Shown: positions 42,750 through 51,665 of the stretch, in pieces
Position numbering within the stretch: the stretch's first letter is position 1
Layout: each line of letters begins with the position of its first letter
DNA from: Actinomadura sp. NBRC 104412
GTDB taxonomy: Bacteria > Actinomycetota > Actinomycetes > Streptosporangiales > Streptosporangiaceae
Length of the DNA stretch: 64,000 nucleotides
NCBI RefSeq assembly: GCF_030269515.1
Contig: NZ_BSTM01000015.1
Location: forward strand, 62,001-126,000
Direction: 5' to 3'
Position numbers and translations under genes: made by a program
The notes under the pieces: generated by a model
What the model was told of the DNA's origin: nothing
What the model saw: only the letters and a program-made list of their open reading frames with translations
Database searches by the model: none

Positions 42750-43070
42750 TCAGGGATTCGGCGCAGGGTTGTGCGGGACCGGGTGTCCGGATCCGACGGT
42801 CAGGTCGGCGAAGGGCAGAGGGCAGCGTTCCTCGGCGGCGCAGGCGACCAGGTCGTCGCACCCGGCCTCCAGCGCCTCGCGTAGCGTGCCCGCGGGACGC
42901 AGCACCAGTTGCAGTTCGCCGGGCGCGGCCGGGCGCACTTCGGTCACCGCCTCGGCGAACAACGCGTCGAACTCGGCCAGCCGCAACGGCCGCTCGGCCG
43001 TAGGCAGCGTGCACGCCTGCGGCGCCCATCCCTGGCCGTCCGCGCCCGCCGGTACCTGCTGAAGTTCCAT
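42750..43070 (-). CDS. small conserved protein of unknown function
   Basis: 106 residues from ATG 43070. ACTLPTAERPLRLAEFDALF is a sequence often seen at the start of about 90-residue proteins encoded with MerR or ArsR regulators in actinobacteria (recollection). The rest has four cysteines (GCDDLVACAAEERCPLPFAD) that could bind a metal. It has a MerR-type promoter but no merR gene beside it. Function unknown. Confidence 0.7.
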   Translation of the reverse strand: MELQQVPAGADGQGWAPQACTLPTAERPLRLAEFDALFAEAVTEVRPAAPGELQLVLRPAGTLREALEAGCDDLVACAAEERCPLPFADLTVGSGHPVPHNPAPNP

Positions 43071-43077
43071 GGCTCGA

Positions 43078-43108
43078 CGGTAAGCCTGTACCCCGGTACC
43101 GGATGCAA
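43078..43108 (-). promoter_or_regulatory. MerR-type promoter without adjacent merR
   Basis: Minus strand: TTGCAT, a 19-base spacer with the dyad GTACCGGGGTAC, then TTACCG ending 7 bases before ATG 43070. Spacer length and central dyad are those of MerR-activated promoters. The regulator must be encoded elsewhere. Confidence 0.55.
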
Positions 43109-43226
43109 CCCCTGATCGAGATGGCGTACCAGCGGCTGGAGGAGACCCCCTACTATCCACCGAAGGACACCGCGAGCCCTGGTTTCCTGGACCCGCACGC
43201 GGGGACGGACCACCGGGGGGTGCCGG

Positions 43227-44144
43227 ATGAGAGCGATCGTGGTGACGGATCAGGCCGCGGGAACGGCCGGGATGACGCTCGTGGAGCGGCCCGAGCCAGA
43301 GGCGGCGGTGAACGACGTCCTCGTTGAGGTGCACGCGTCGGGATTCACGCGGGGCGAACTGACATGGCCCTCGACCTGGACGGATCGGCTCGGACGTGAC
43401 CGGACGCCCGCGGTCCCCGGTCACGAGCTGGCCGGGGTGGTCAGCGCCCTCGGCCACGGCGCGACGGGCCTGTCGGTGGGCCAGCGGGTGTTCGGCCTCA
43501 CGGACTGGACCCGCGACGGCACCCTGGCGGAGTACGTGGCCGTCGAGGCGCGCAACCTCGCGGGGCTGCCGGGCGACGTCGACTTCACGGTGGGTGCGAG
43601 CCTGCCGATCTCGGGCCTGACCGCGTGGCAGGGACTGTTCCAGCACGGGCGGCTCCAGGCGGGGCAGACCGTTCTCGTGCACGGCGCGGCCGGCGCGGTG
43701 GGTTCGATGGCGGCCCAGCTCGCGAAGGAGGCCGGGGCGTACGTCATCGGCACCGGACGGGCCGCCGACCGGCAGGCCGCGCTCGGCTTCGGCGCGCAGG
43801 AGTTCGTCGACCTCGACGCCGACGCCCTGGAGGACGTCGGCGGGGTCGACCTGGTCTTCGACGTCATCGGCGGCTCCGTCCAGAAGCGGTCGGCGGGCCT
43901 GGTGCGCGCCAGCGGAACGCTGGTGTCGGTCGCCGGGCCGTCCGAGGCGCGGCCCGCCGACGGCCTGGTGATCGACTTCGTCGTCGAGTCCGACCGCGCT
44001 CAGCTCGGCGAGATCGTCCGGCGGGTGCGGGACGGGCGCCTGCGCACCAACGTCGGCGACGTCGTGACCCTGGACGCCGCCGTCGCCGCCTTCACCTCGA
44101 CCGAGCGGGTCAAGGGCAAGACGATCGTCCGCGTCCGCCCGTGA
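43227..44144 (+). CDS. NADP-dependent quinone oxidoreductase-type MDR protein
   Basis: 305 residues. GroES-like domain (NDVLVEVHASGFTRGELTWP, PAVPGHELAGVVSALG), Rossmann loop VLVHGAAGAVGSMAAQLAKE, and FDVIGGSVQKRSAGLVRASG. No structural zinc cysteines. Likely an NADPH quinone/enone reductase. About 120 bases upstream (43109-43226) hold no gene. Tail to tail with an IclR gene. Confidence 0.88.
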   Translation: MRAIVVTDQAAGTAGMTLVERPEPEAAVNDVLVEVHASGFTRGELTWPSTWTDRLGRDRTPAVPGHELAGVVSALGHGATGLSVGQRVFGLTDWTRDGTLAEYVAVEARNLAGLPGDVDFTVGASLPISGLTAWQGLFQHGRLQAGQTVLVHGAAGAVGSMAAQLAKEAGAYVIGTGRAADRQAALGFGAQEFVDLDADALEDVGGVDLVFDVIGGSVQKRSAGLVRASGTLVSVAGPSEARPADGLVIDFVVESDRAQLGEIVRRVRDGRLRTNVGDVVTLDAAVAAFTSTERVKGKTIVRVRP

Positions 44145-44152
44145 GGACCCGG

Positions 44153-44932
44153 TCAGGCCGGGTGTTCGAGGTCGGCCTCGATCCGGGACGCCGTCGCGAG
44201 CAGCTCGGGAAGCCATTCCCGTCGCATGACCTCCACCGACGCCCGGGTGATGTGCGCGGAGATGTTCACGGCCGCCACCACGGACGCGCGATGGTCGCGG
44301 ACGGGAGCCGCGATCGAGCGCATGTCCTCGAACCGTTCCTGGTCGGCGATGGCCCAGCCCTGCCGCCGGGTCCTGTCGATCTCCTCCGCGAGCGCGCGGG
44401 GATCGGTGATGGTCGCGTCGGTGAGGCTGCGGAGCTCGGCGCGGGCGAGGTGATCGGCCACCTCCTCCGGTGACCTGCCGGCCAGCAGCACCCGGCCGGT
44501 CGAGGTGGCGTAGGCGGGCGCACGGGTGCCCACGGCGATCGATTCGCTGAGGATGCGCACGCCGTTCACCCGGGCGATGTAGAGGACGTCCTGCCCGTCC
44601 AGCACGGTGAGCGAGACGGTCTCGCGGACCTTCTCGGTCAGCGCTCCCAGGTGCGGCAGCGCGATGTCGGGCAGCCGGATGCTGGACAGGTAGGCGTTGC
44701 CGAGTTCGAGCACGCGCGGCCGCAGCCCGAAGGTCCGGCCGTCGAAGTGCACGTAGTGGAGGTCGTGCAGCGTGTGCAGGAAACGGCGCGCGGCGGCGCG
44801 GGTGAGCCCTGTGCGGCGCGCGACCTCCGTGAGCGTGAGGCGTGGGGAGCCGGGCTCGAACGCGCGCAGTACCGCAAGCCCGCGGTCAAGGGACTGCACG
44901 TAGTACTCCCCGCGTTCCACGGGTGCGGGCAT
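44153..44932 (-). CDS. IclR family regulator (PcaR/PobR-like), downstream copy
   Basis: 259 residues from ATG 44932 behind GGAGGAGAC. A second start at 44998 would overlap the upstream IclR stop as ATGA and give 281 residues. Winged helix (VQSLDRGLAVLRAFEPGSPR, LTEVARRTGLTRAAARRFLH) and effector domain (VRETVSLTVLDGQDVLYIAR, YATSTGRVLLAG, VVAAVNISAHITRAS). It resembles PcaU/PcaR/PobR regulators of aromatic acid catabolism. Tandem with another IclR gene. Confidence 0.9.
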   Translation of the reverse strand: MPAPVERGEYYVQSLDRGLAVLRAFEPGSPRLTLTEVARRTGLTRAAARRFLHTLHDLHYVHFDGRTFGLRPRVLELGNAYLSSIRLPDIALPHLGALTEKVRETVSLTVLDGQDVLYIARVNGVRILSESIAVGTRAPAYATSTGRVLLAGRSPEEVADHLARAELRSLTDATITDPRALAEEIDRTRRQGWAIADQERFEDMRSIAAPVRDHRASVVAAVNISAHITRASVEVMRREWLPELLATASRIEADLEHPA

Positions 44933-44994
44933 GTCTCCTCCTGCTGGCGTACTGGTCACGTGCGGGCGTCCGTCGCGCGTGGATGGGCGTGCCG

Positions 44995-45810
44995 TCATGA
45001 GCCGAGCGCGCGCGGGCGGTAGAGCGACGGGTAGACCCGCAGGTCCGCCTCGATCCGGGCGGCGGTGGCCTGGAGTGGTGCGAGCAGCGTGCGCAGGGTC
45101 TGCTCCACCGGGACGCGGGTCGTGTGCGTGGAACTGTTGAGCGCCCCTACCAACTGGTCGCCTCGCCATCGCAGCGGCACCGCGACGGCCACCACTCCCT
45201 CCTCCAGTTCCTGGTCCACCAGCGACCAGCCCTGGGCGCGCACCTTCAGCAGCTCGGCGCGCAACGCCGCCGGATCCACGATGGTGAACGGAGTCAGCGG
45301 ACGCAGGACGACCCGCTCCAGGTAGGCGTCGAGTTCGTCGTCCGGCTTCCCGGCGAGGAGCACCCGCCCGGCGGCGGTGGCGAAGGCGGGGAGACGGCTT
45401 CCCACGTTGACCGCCAGCGTCATGGGCTGGTCGGCGCTCGCCCGCGCGAGGTAGACGGCGTCGTCGCCGTCGAGCACGGTGAGCGACGCCGCGGCCCGCA
45501 GGTCGGTGGCGACGTCCTCCAGGTACGGCTGGACGATGTCGGGCAACGACAGGTTGGACAGTTGCGGGTAGCCGAGGGACAGCACGCTCGGCAGCACCGA
45601 GAACACCCCGTCGTCGTTGGCGAGGTAACCGAGGTCGACCAGGGTGAGGAGGAACCGCCGGGTGGCCGCCGGGCTGAGGCCGGCCGCGCGGGACACCTCG
45701 CTGAGGGTCATCCGCGGATGGTCCGCGTCGAACGCCTTGATGACCGACAGCCCGCGTTCGAGCGAGCGTACGAACTCCTGCGAGCGCTCGCCCGGGGGCA
45801 CCGCGGTCAT
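44995..45810 (-). CDS. IclR family regulator (PcaR/PobR-like), upstream copy
   Basis: 271 residues from ATG 45810 behind AAGGA. Helix-turn-helix LSEVSRAAGLSPAATRRFLL; effector domain with LRAAASLTVLDGDDAVYLAR, FATAAGRVLLAGKPDDELDA and LVGALNSSTHTTRVPVEQT. It is a paralog of the gene at 44153 and diverges from the MFS/Rieske operon, so the pair probably controls that operon. Confidence 0.92.
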   Translation of the reverse strand: MTAVPPGERSQEFVRSLERGLSVIKAFDADHPRMTLSEVSRAAGLSPAATRRFLLTLVDLGYLANDDGVFSVLPSVLSLGYPQLSNLSLPDIVQPYLEDVATDLRAAASLTVLDGDDAVYLARASADQPMTLAVNVGSRLPAFATAAGRVLLAGKPDDELDAYLERVVLRPLTPFTIVDPAALRAELLKVRAQGWSLVDQELEEGVVAVAVPLRWRGDQLVGALNSSTHTTRVPVEQTLRTLLAPLQATAARIEADLRVYPSLYRPRALGS

Positions 45811-46095
45811 CCGTGTCCTTCCTCGGCGTTGACGTGCAAGCGTTGCTCCCTCGTGACGCGGTTCCGTCGCGCCTCTGACAGCGTGGCACGGCCTGGCGGC
45901 CCGCCGCACCGGACCGCGGTGTGAAGCCACCTCTGCGCGTAGCGCACACATTCCTGTATCGCGAAATCTTACGCCGCGTGATCTCCCGCATCGTACGGAC
46001 AGTCATCGTGCTCCTGTGCTTGACGTCACAAGAAACGTCTGCGTAGCGTGTGATCCGCCTTATACGCACAATGTTCGGATAGCGAAAATCCTTTG
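45811..46095. promoter_or_regulatory. divergent regulatory region, IclR pair versus MFS/Rieske operon
   Basis: 285 bases, AT-richer than its surroundings and without a gene. It holds a palindrome TGCGCGTAGCGCA (45934-45946), a TGACGTCA octamer (46021-46028), and two similar motifs, ATCGCGAAATC (45958-45968) and ATAGCGAAAATC (46079-46090). The last lies just before the MFS start. These are candidate IclR sites; which protein binds which is unknown. Confidence 0.4.
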
Positions 46096-47511
46096 ATGAA
46101 CGGTGTCGACGGTTCGGCAGGCGAAGCCCGCGGGCGGCTCGCCAGGCTCGCTCTACGCGGAACCCGCGGGCGGCACGGCGAGCGGCACGGCGAGCGGCAC
46201 GGTCGGCACGGAGACCGCGGTCCCGCGGACTCCGGGCCGGGCAGGCCGGCGGCGGGCTTCGGCACCGCCCTCGCGCTCGCGATGGGCGTCGGACCGCTCG
46301 CGACGTACGGGATCAGCGCGACCGGCCCCCTGGTGACGGAGAGCCTGGACCTCAGCCGCACCGAGCTCGGCTCGATCGCGACGGTCACGTTCATCGCGGC
46401 GGCGCTGGCCTCCGCGCTGATCGGCCGGGCCGCCGACGTCTTCAGCGGACGGGCCGTCATGGCGATCCTGTTCGCCGGCGCCGGGGCCGCGCTGCTGACG
46501 GTCGCCGCCGCGCCGTCGTACGCGTGGCTGCTGGTCGCGGTCACGGCCTCCGGTGTCTTCCAGGCGTTGTCCAACCCCGTGACCAACCAGCTGATCTCGG
46601 CGAACGTCCCCGCCGGGAAGCGTGGCGTGCTGATGGGCGTCAAGCAGTCGGGCGTGCAGATGAGCCAGTTCGGGGCCGGGCTCGCGCTCCCGAGCATCGC
46701 CCTGGCCCTCGGCTGGCGAGGCGCGGCCGCCGTCTCCTCGGTGGTGGCGGTCGCCGGCCTGGTCCTGGTCCGCACCTCGGTGCCGGCGGCCGTGCAGACG
46801 CCACGCCCGCCGGGGCGCCGCCGCGCGGGCCGCCGGCTGCCGTCCGCCGTGTGGTGGCTGTGCGCCTACGGGTTCCTCACCGGCGCCGCGCTTCAGGCGA
46901 CGAACGTCTATCTGCCCCTGTTCGGCTATGAACGGCTGGAGATGAGCGTGACCGCGTCGGGGCTGTCCGCCGCGGTCGTGGGCGGGGTCGGGCTCGCCGC
47001 ACGCATCTTCTGGGGACGTGTCGCCGACCGGACCCGACGGCCGCATTCCCTGCTCGCGCTGCTCGCGGCGGTGTCGGCGGGCGCGGCGCTGCTCCTCATG
47101 GCCGCCGCCCTGGCCGGGACCGCCTGGACGATGTGGCTCGCCGCCGTGCTGTTCGGCGCCTCCGGCATCGCGACCAACGTGGTGGTGATGCTCGCGGTGG
47201 TCCAGGTCAGCGAGCTGAGCGTCGTCGGGGCCGCGTCGGGCATGCTCGCGTTCGGCCAGTACCTCGGCTTCGCCCTCGGCCCCGTCTCCCTCGGCGCCGC
47301 CGTGGACGGGCTCGGCACCTACACCTCCGGTTGGGCGTCGGTGGCGGCGGTCTACGCGGCGGCGGCCGCTCTCGCGCTGCTGTGGCGCGGGCGGGACGGT
47401 CCCTCCCCGGACGCCGCCCACGCATCGACCCCCACGATCCCCCAGGCGCCGCGCTCGGGGCCGGACAGGCACGGACCCGGGCCCCGCGAGCAGGAAGGAC
47501 GAGCATGCTGA
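46096..47511 (+). CDS. MFS transporter with repetitive charged N-terminus
   Basis: 471 residues from ATG 46096; no clear ribosome site. Twelve-helix MFS carrier (ALALAMGVGPLATYGISATG, SAFIGRAADVFSGRAVMA-like motif A region, LISANVPAGKRGVLMGVKQS, GMLAFGQYLGFALGPVSLGA). Residues about 26-40 are RHGERHGERHGRHGD, encoded by a 12-base tandem repeat at 46172-46214. First gene of a catabolic operon with a Rieske oxygenase, so it may bring in or expel the aromatic substrate. Confidence 0.88.
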   Translation: MNGVDGSAGEARGRLARLALRGTRGRHGERHGERHGRHGDRGPADSGPGRPAAGFGTALALAMGVGPLATYGISATGPLVTESLDLSRTELGSIATVTFIAAALASALIGRAADVFSGRAVMAILFAGAGAALLTVAAAPSYAWLLVAVTASGVFQALSNPVTNQLISANVPAGKRGVLMGVKQSGVQMSQFGAGLALPSIALALGWRGAAAVSSVVAVAGLVLVRTSVPAAVQTPRPPGRRRAGRRLPSAVWWLCAYGFLTGAALQATNVYLPLFGYERLEMSVTASGLSAAVVGGVGLAARIFWGRVADRTRRPHSLLALLAAVSAGAALLLMAAALAGTAWTMWLAAVLFGASGIATNVVVMLAVVQVSELSVVGAASGMLAFGQYLGFALGPVSLGAAVDGLGTYTSGWASVAAVYAAAAALALLWRGRDGPSPDAAHASTPTIPQAPRSGPDRHGPGPREQEGRAC

Positions 47512-48791
47512 CGAGGGAAAAGAACGAACTGCTGGTCAGGACCGGACCCGGCACCCCCATGGGCGAGTTGTTCCGCCGCTACTGGATCCCGGCGCTGCTG
47601 TCCGAGGAGATCCCCGAGCCCGACTGCCCGCCCGTCCGGGTGAAGCTGCTGGGCGAGGAACTGATCGCCTTCCGCGACACCGAAGGCCGGATCGGGCTGC
47701 TGGACGAGTTCTGCGCCCACCGCACGGCGTCGCTGTTCTTCGCGCGCAACGAGGAGTGCGGGCTGCGCTGCTCGTACCACGGCTGGAAGTTCGACGTGGA
47801 CGGCAACTGCGTCGACATGCCCTCCGAGCCCGAGACCTCCACGTTCAAGAACCGGGTCAGGCTGAAGGCGTACCCGTGCGTGGAACTCGCCGGGATCATC
47901 TGGACCTACATGGGCCCGCCCGAGCGGCGCCCGGCGCTCCCCGAACTCGAATGGGTCACCCTCGACGCCGACCGGCGGTTCGTCTCCAAGCGCTGGCAGG
48001 AGTCGAACTACCTCCAGGCCATGGAGGGCGGGATCGACTCCAGCCACGTCTCGTTCGCGCACCGCTACAACATCGACGACGACCCCATGCACGCCGGCAC
48101 CGAGGGGCTGAAGTACCTCAAGGCGGACACCCGGCCGAAGTTCGAGGTGGCCGAGTCGGACGGCGGGCTGGTCATCGGGGCCCGGCGGACCGCCGGCGAC
48201 CGGTCCTACTACTGGCGGATCACCCAGTGGATCATGCCCTGGTACACGATCATCCCCCCGTTCGGCACGCACAACCCGATGGGCGGCCACGCCTGGGTCC
48301 CCATCGACGACGAGAACTGCTGGGCGTGGAGCATCAATTACCACCCGACCCGCGCGCTGACCGAGCCGGAACTGGCGTCCATGCGAGCCGGTGAGGGCAT
48401 CCACGTCAAGTACATCCCCGGCACCTACCGGCCGCTGGCCAACAAGACCAACGACTACCTCATCGACCGGACGGCGCAGAGGGAACGCCGCTCCTTCAGC
48501 GGGGTCGAGGGCATCTCCGCACAGGACTTCTCGCTCCAGGAGTCCATGGGCGCCATCGTCGACCGCTCCAAGGAACGGCTCGGCACCAGTGACGCCGCCA
48601 TCATCCTCGCCCGCCGCCGCCTGCTGGACGCCCTCAAGCTCCTGGACGAGGAGGGCCCGCTGCCGGGCGCCGCGCCGGAGCACCAGCGGGTGCGTTCCGC
48701 CTCCCTCGTGCTGCCCGACTCCGTCCCGTTCCAGGAGGGCGCGCGTGACGCCCTCATCGCGGTGCCCGGACGGGAATTCGTCTCCATCTGA
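47505..48791 (+). CDS. Rieske oxygenase alpha subunit (phthalate/phenoxybenzoate dioxygenase type)
   Basis: 428 residues from ATG 47505, overlapping the MFS stop by 7 bases. Rieske ligands in EFCAHRTASLFFARNE and CSYHGWKFDVDGNC; catalytic iron triad within AMEGGIDSSHVSFAHRY. The N-terminus (NELLVRTGPGTPMGELFRRY) and ring-size are those of phthalate 4,5-dioxygenase and phenoxybenzoate dioxygenase alpha subunits. It should insert oxygen into an aromatic or ether substrate, but the operon has no reductase. Expression is probably under the IclR pair. Confidence 0.92.
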   Translation: MLTREKNELLVRTGPGTPMGELFRRYWIPALLSEEIPEPDCPPVRVKLLGEELIAFRDTEGRIGLLDEFCAHRTASLFFARNEECGLRCSYHGWKFDVDGNCVDMPSEPETSTFKNRVRLKAYPCVELAGIIWTYMGPPERRPALPELEWVTLDADRRFVSKRWQESNYLQAMEGGIDSSHVSFAHRYNIDDDPMHAGTEGLKYLKADTRPKFEVAESDGGLVIGARRTAGDRSYYWRITQWIMPWYTIIPPFGTHNPMGGHAWVPIDDENCWAWSINYHPTRALTEPELASMRAGEGIHVKYIPGTYRPLANKTNDYLIDRTAQRERRSFSGVEGISAQDFSLQESMGAIVDRSKERLGTSDAAIILARRRLLDALKLLDEEGPLPGAAPEHQRVRSASLVLPDSVPFQEGARDALIAVPGREFVSI

Positions 48792-48834
48792 CGTCGGCGG
48801 GCCTGGCAGGCCCCGAAAGGAAGGAACGACCGAC

Positions 48835-49905
48835 ATGAAGCCGATCACCAGGGCGTCCGGTGCCGGGATGGCGGCGCTGGTCGCGTCCGCGCTGCTCGCC
48901 GGTTGCGGCGGCTCGTCCTCCGAGGCGGGAGAGTCGTGCTCCGGCCAGAAGGTCACCGTCGGCATCACGAACAGCGCCAGTGACGCCCCGCTGTACGTCG
49001 CGGACAAGCGGGGCCACTTCAAGGAGCAGGGCCTGACGGTCACGTTCCAGCCGTTCGACTCCGCCGCCAAGATGATCGCCCCGCTCGGCTCCGGCCAGCT
49101 CGACGTCGGCGCGGGCGCCCCCTCCGCCGGCTTCTACAACGCCGTCTCCCGCGGGCTGCCGTTGCGCATCGTCGCCGACAAGGGCTCGATGCCCAAGGGG
49201 TACGGCTACATGCCGGTGATGGTCCGCAAGGACCTGTACGACTCCGGCAAGGTCAAGAAGGCCGCCGACCTGAGGAGACTGAAGGTCGCCGAACCCGCGC
49301 AGGCGACCGCCACCTCCTCCACCCTCGCCGCCTACCTCCAGACCGGAGGGCTGAAGTACAACGACGTCAAGCACGAGTACATCGGCTTCGCCCAGCACGT
49401 CACCGCGTTCCAGAACGGGGCGATCGACGCGAGCCTCACCACCGAGCCGTCCGCCACCGTCGCCGAGCAGGCGGGCGTCGCGGTGCGGATCGCCTCGCCC
49501 CCCGACTTCTACGACAAGCAGCAGCTCGCCGTCCTGCTCTACAGCGGGAAGTTCGCCGAGCAGAAGAACCTCGGCACCTGCTTCATGACCGCCTACCTCA
49601 AGGGCGCGCGGGACTATATGGCCGCCTTCGACGGGGGCAAGCTGGTCAAGGGCGCCAAGGGCGACGAGATCGTCAAGATCGTGACGGCCGCGACCGGTCT
49701 CAAGGCGTCGGTCTACACCGCCGCCGTCCCCAACTACGTCGACCCGGACGGGAAGGTCAACGTCACGGGCCTCAAGCGCGACCACGACTTCTTCAAGCAG
49801 CAGGGGCTGCTGCAGGGCGATGTCGACGTCGACGAGATGGTCGACTCCTCCTTCGCCGAAGCCGCCGTGGCCAAGCTCGGCAACGCCGGGTCGGCGGGCT
49901 CCTGA
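48835..49905 (+). CDS. NMT1/SsuA-like substrate-binding lipoprotein
   Basis: 356 residues from ATG 48835. Lipoprotein signal with LLAGC near residue 23, then VTVGITNSASDAPLYVADKR, GHFKEQGLTVTFQPF, LGSGQLDVGAGAPSAGFYNA, the NMT1/TauA/SsuA fold that binds sulfonates, nitrate, thiamine precursors or aromatic acids. Given the Rieske oxygenase beside it, an aromatic acid ligand is plausible. Confidence 0.88.
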   Translation: MKPITRASGAGMAALVASALLAGCGGSSSEAGESCSGQKVTVGITNSASDAPLYVADKRGHFKEQGLTVTFQPFDSAAKMIAPLGSGQLDVGAGAPSAGFYNAVSRGLPLRIVADKGSMPKGYGYMPVMVRKDLYDSGKVKKAADLRRLKVAEPAQATATSSTLAAYLQTGGLKYNDVKHEYIGFAQHVTAFQNGAIDASLTTEPSATVAEQAGVAVRIASPPDFYDKQQLAVLLYSGKFAEQKNLGTCFMTAYLKGARDYMAAFDGGKLVKGAKGDEIVKIVTAATGLKASVYTAAVPNYVDPDGKVNVTGLKRDHDFFKQQGLLQGDVDVDEMVDSSFAEAAVAKLGNAGSAGS

Positions 49906-49933
49906 ACCGGCCGCAGCCGAGAGGAGAATGCGC

Positions 49934-50791
49934 ATGTCCGCCACTGACACCGCCGACGGCAAGGTCGGCACCGGGACCGGCGCGGCCACGCGGCGGCGGT
50001 CCCCCGCCGTACCGGAGAGGCGCCGCCTGTTCGGACGGCGCGGCCGGGACACGGCGCTCACCGCCGGCAGCCCCATCGCGCTGCTGCTGGTCTGGGAGGC
50101 GCTGGTACGGACCGGAGCGCTGGACGCGCGGTTCTTCCCCGAGCCCAGCGCCATCATCGGTCAGATGTGGACGATGATGGGCAACGGCGAGCTGTGGGAG
50201 CACATAGGCGCGAGCATGCAGCGCCTGCTCCTGGGGTTCTGGCTCGGTCTCGTCCCCGGGCTGGTGCTGGGCGTCGTCATGGGCCTGAGCCGCCCGCTCC
50301 GCGCGGCGATCGGCCCGCTCGTCTCCGGCACCTACCCCATCCCCAAGAGCGCCCTGCTGCCCCTCATCCTGCTCATCTTCGGGCTGGGCGAGATGTCGAA
50401 GATCGTCATGGTGGCGATCGGCGTCTTCTACCCCGTGGTGCTGAACACGATGGCGGGCGTCATGCAGATCCAGCCGATCTACTACGACGTCGCCAAGAAC
50501 TTCGGCGCCCGCAGATGGCAGGTGTTCCGGACCGTGGCCCTGCCCGGCGCGATGCCCAGCATCATGACCGGCATCGAGCTCGGCACCGGCCTCGGGCTGA
50601 TCCTGATCGCCATCGCCGAGATGGTCGGGGCCAAGACCGGCCTCGGCTACATGATCTGGAACGCCTGGGAGCTGTACTCCGTGGAGACCATGTACGTCGG
50701 TCTCCTCGTCATCGCCGTGATCGGCTACCTGCTGTCCCTGCTGATCTCCGGAATCTCCCGTCTCGTCATGCCGTGGAGGGCGGACCGATGA
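49934..50791 (+). CDS. SsuC/TauC-type ABC transporter permease
   Basis: 285 residues from ATG 49934 (ATG 49928 also possible), behind GAGGAG. A 40-residue basic cytoplasmic tail precedes about 6 helices; the inner-membrane coupling loop is NFGARRWQVFRTVALPGAMP. SGTYPIPKSALLPLILLIFG is typical of the class. Overlaps the ATPase start by ATGA. Confidence 0.9.
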   Translation: MSATDTADGKVGTGTGAATRRRSPAVPERRRLFGRRGRDTALTAGSPIALLLVWEALVRTGALDARFFPEPSAIIGQMWTMMGNGELWEHIGASMQRLLLGFWLGLVPGLVLGVVMGLSRPLRAAIGPLVSGTYPIPKSALLPLILLIFGLGEMSKIVMVAIGVFYPVVLNTMAGVMQIQPIYYDVAKNFGARRWQVFRTVALPGAMPSIMTGIELGTGLGLILIAIAEMVGAKTGLGYMIWNAWELYSVETMYVGLLVIAVIGYLLSLLISGISRLVMPWRADR

Positions 50792-51663
50792 GCGCCGACC
50801 CGCAGACCATCGACACCGACACCGGCACGGCCGACGTCAAGATCGCGCTTCGCGGGGTGACCAAGCGGTTCGGCGCCTCCGGCCGTGGCGTCACCGCACT
50901 GGACGGCCTGACCCTCGACATCCCCCGCGGCCAGTTCTTCATGATCGTCGGGCCGAGCGGCTGCGGGAAGACCACGCTGCTGCGGATCCTGGCCAATCTG
51001 GAGCGGCCCACCGGCGGCGAGGTCGACGTCCGCAGGACGGCCGAGGACCGGCCGGAGAACTCCATGGTGTTCCAGGGCGACTCGATCTTCCCCTGGATGA
51101 CCGTGTGGGCGAACACCGCCTACGGGCTGCGCATGCGGGGCGTGCCGGCGAGCGAGATCCGCGACATCGTCGGCCACTACCTGGACAAGACCGGGCTCAC
51201 CGCCTTCCGCGACGCCTACCCGCACGAGCTGTCCGGCGGCATGCGGCAGCGCGTGTCCATCGCCAGGGCGTTCGCGAACGACCCCGACGTGCTGCTCATG
51301 GACGAGCCGTTCTCCGCGCTGGACGAGCAGAACAGGACCCTGTTGCAGGGGGAGCTGCTGCGGATCTGGGACGAGACCCGCAAGACCGTCGTGTTCATCA
51401 CCCACTCCGTCGACGAGGCGGTGACGCTCGGCGACCGGATCATGGTGATGACGGCGCGTCCCGGACGGGCCAAGTCCTTTGTGGACGTCCCGTTCGAGCG
51501 GCCGCGCGACGTGCTCGAACTGCGGCACCGGCCGGAGTACGGGGAGATCGTCTACGACATCTGGCAGCACCTGCGCGACGAGGTCGATCGCAGCCAGCGG
51601 GCGCAGAGCACCCCGCCGCCGCGAAGCCTGGTGCAGCGGCTGGCCCGGCGCGGCGGGAGGTGA
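50788..51663 (+). CDS. SsuB/TauB-type ABC transporter ATPase
   Basis: 291 residues. Walker A GPSGCGKTTLLRILANLERP, Q-loop MVFQGDSIFPWMTV, signature LSGGMRQRVSIARAFANDPD, Walker B VLLMDEPFSALDEQN and switch His in FITHSVDEAV. It energises the permease at 49934. Its TGA overlaps a GTG and is followed by the dehydrogenase gene. Confidence 0.93.
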   Translation: MSADPQTIDTDTGTADVKIALRGVTKRFGASGRGVTALDGLTLDIPRGQFFMIVGPSGCGKTTLLRILANLERPTGGEVDVRRTAEDRPENSMVFQGDSIFPWMTVWANTAYGLRMRGVPASEIRDIVGHYLDKTGLTAFRDAYPHELSGGMRQRVSIARAFANDPDVLLMDEPFSALDEQNRTLLQGELLRIWDETRKTVVFITHSVDEAVTLGDRIMVMTARPGRAKSFVDVPFERPRDVLELRHRPEYGEIVYDIWQHLRDEVDRSQRAQSTPPPRSLVQRLARRGGR

Positions 51664-51665
51664 AC

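Noticed and set aside
43103..43327. Small plus-strand frame before the quinone oxidoreductase
   Set aside because: No ribosome site, no motif, and it runs into the real start at 43227 in another frame.
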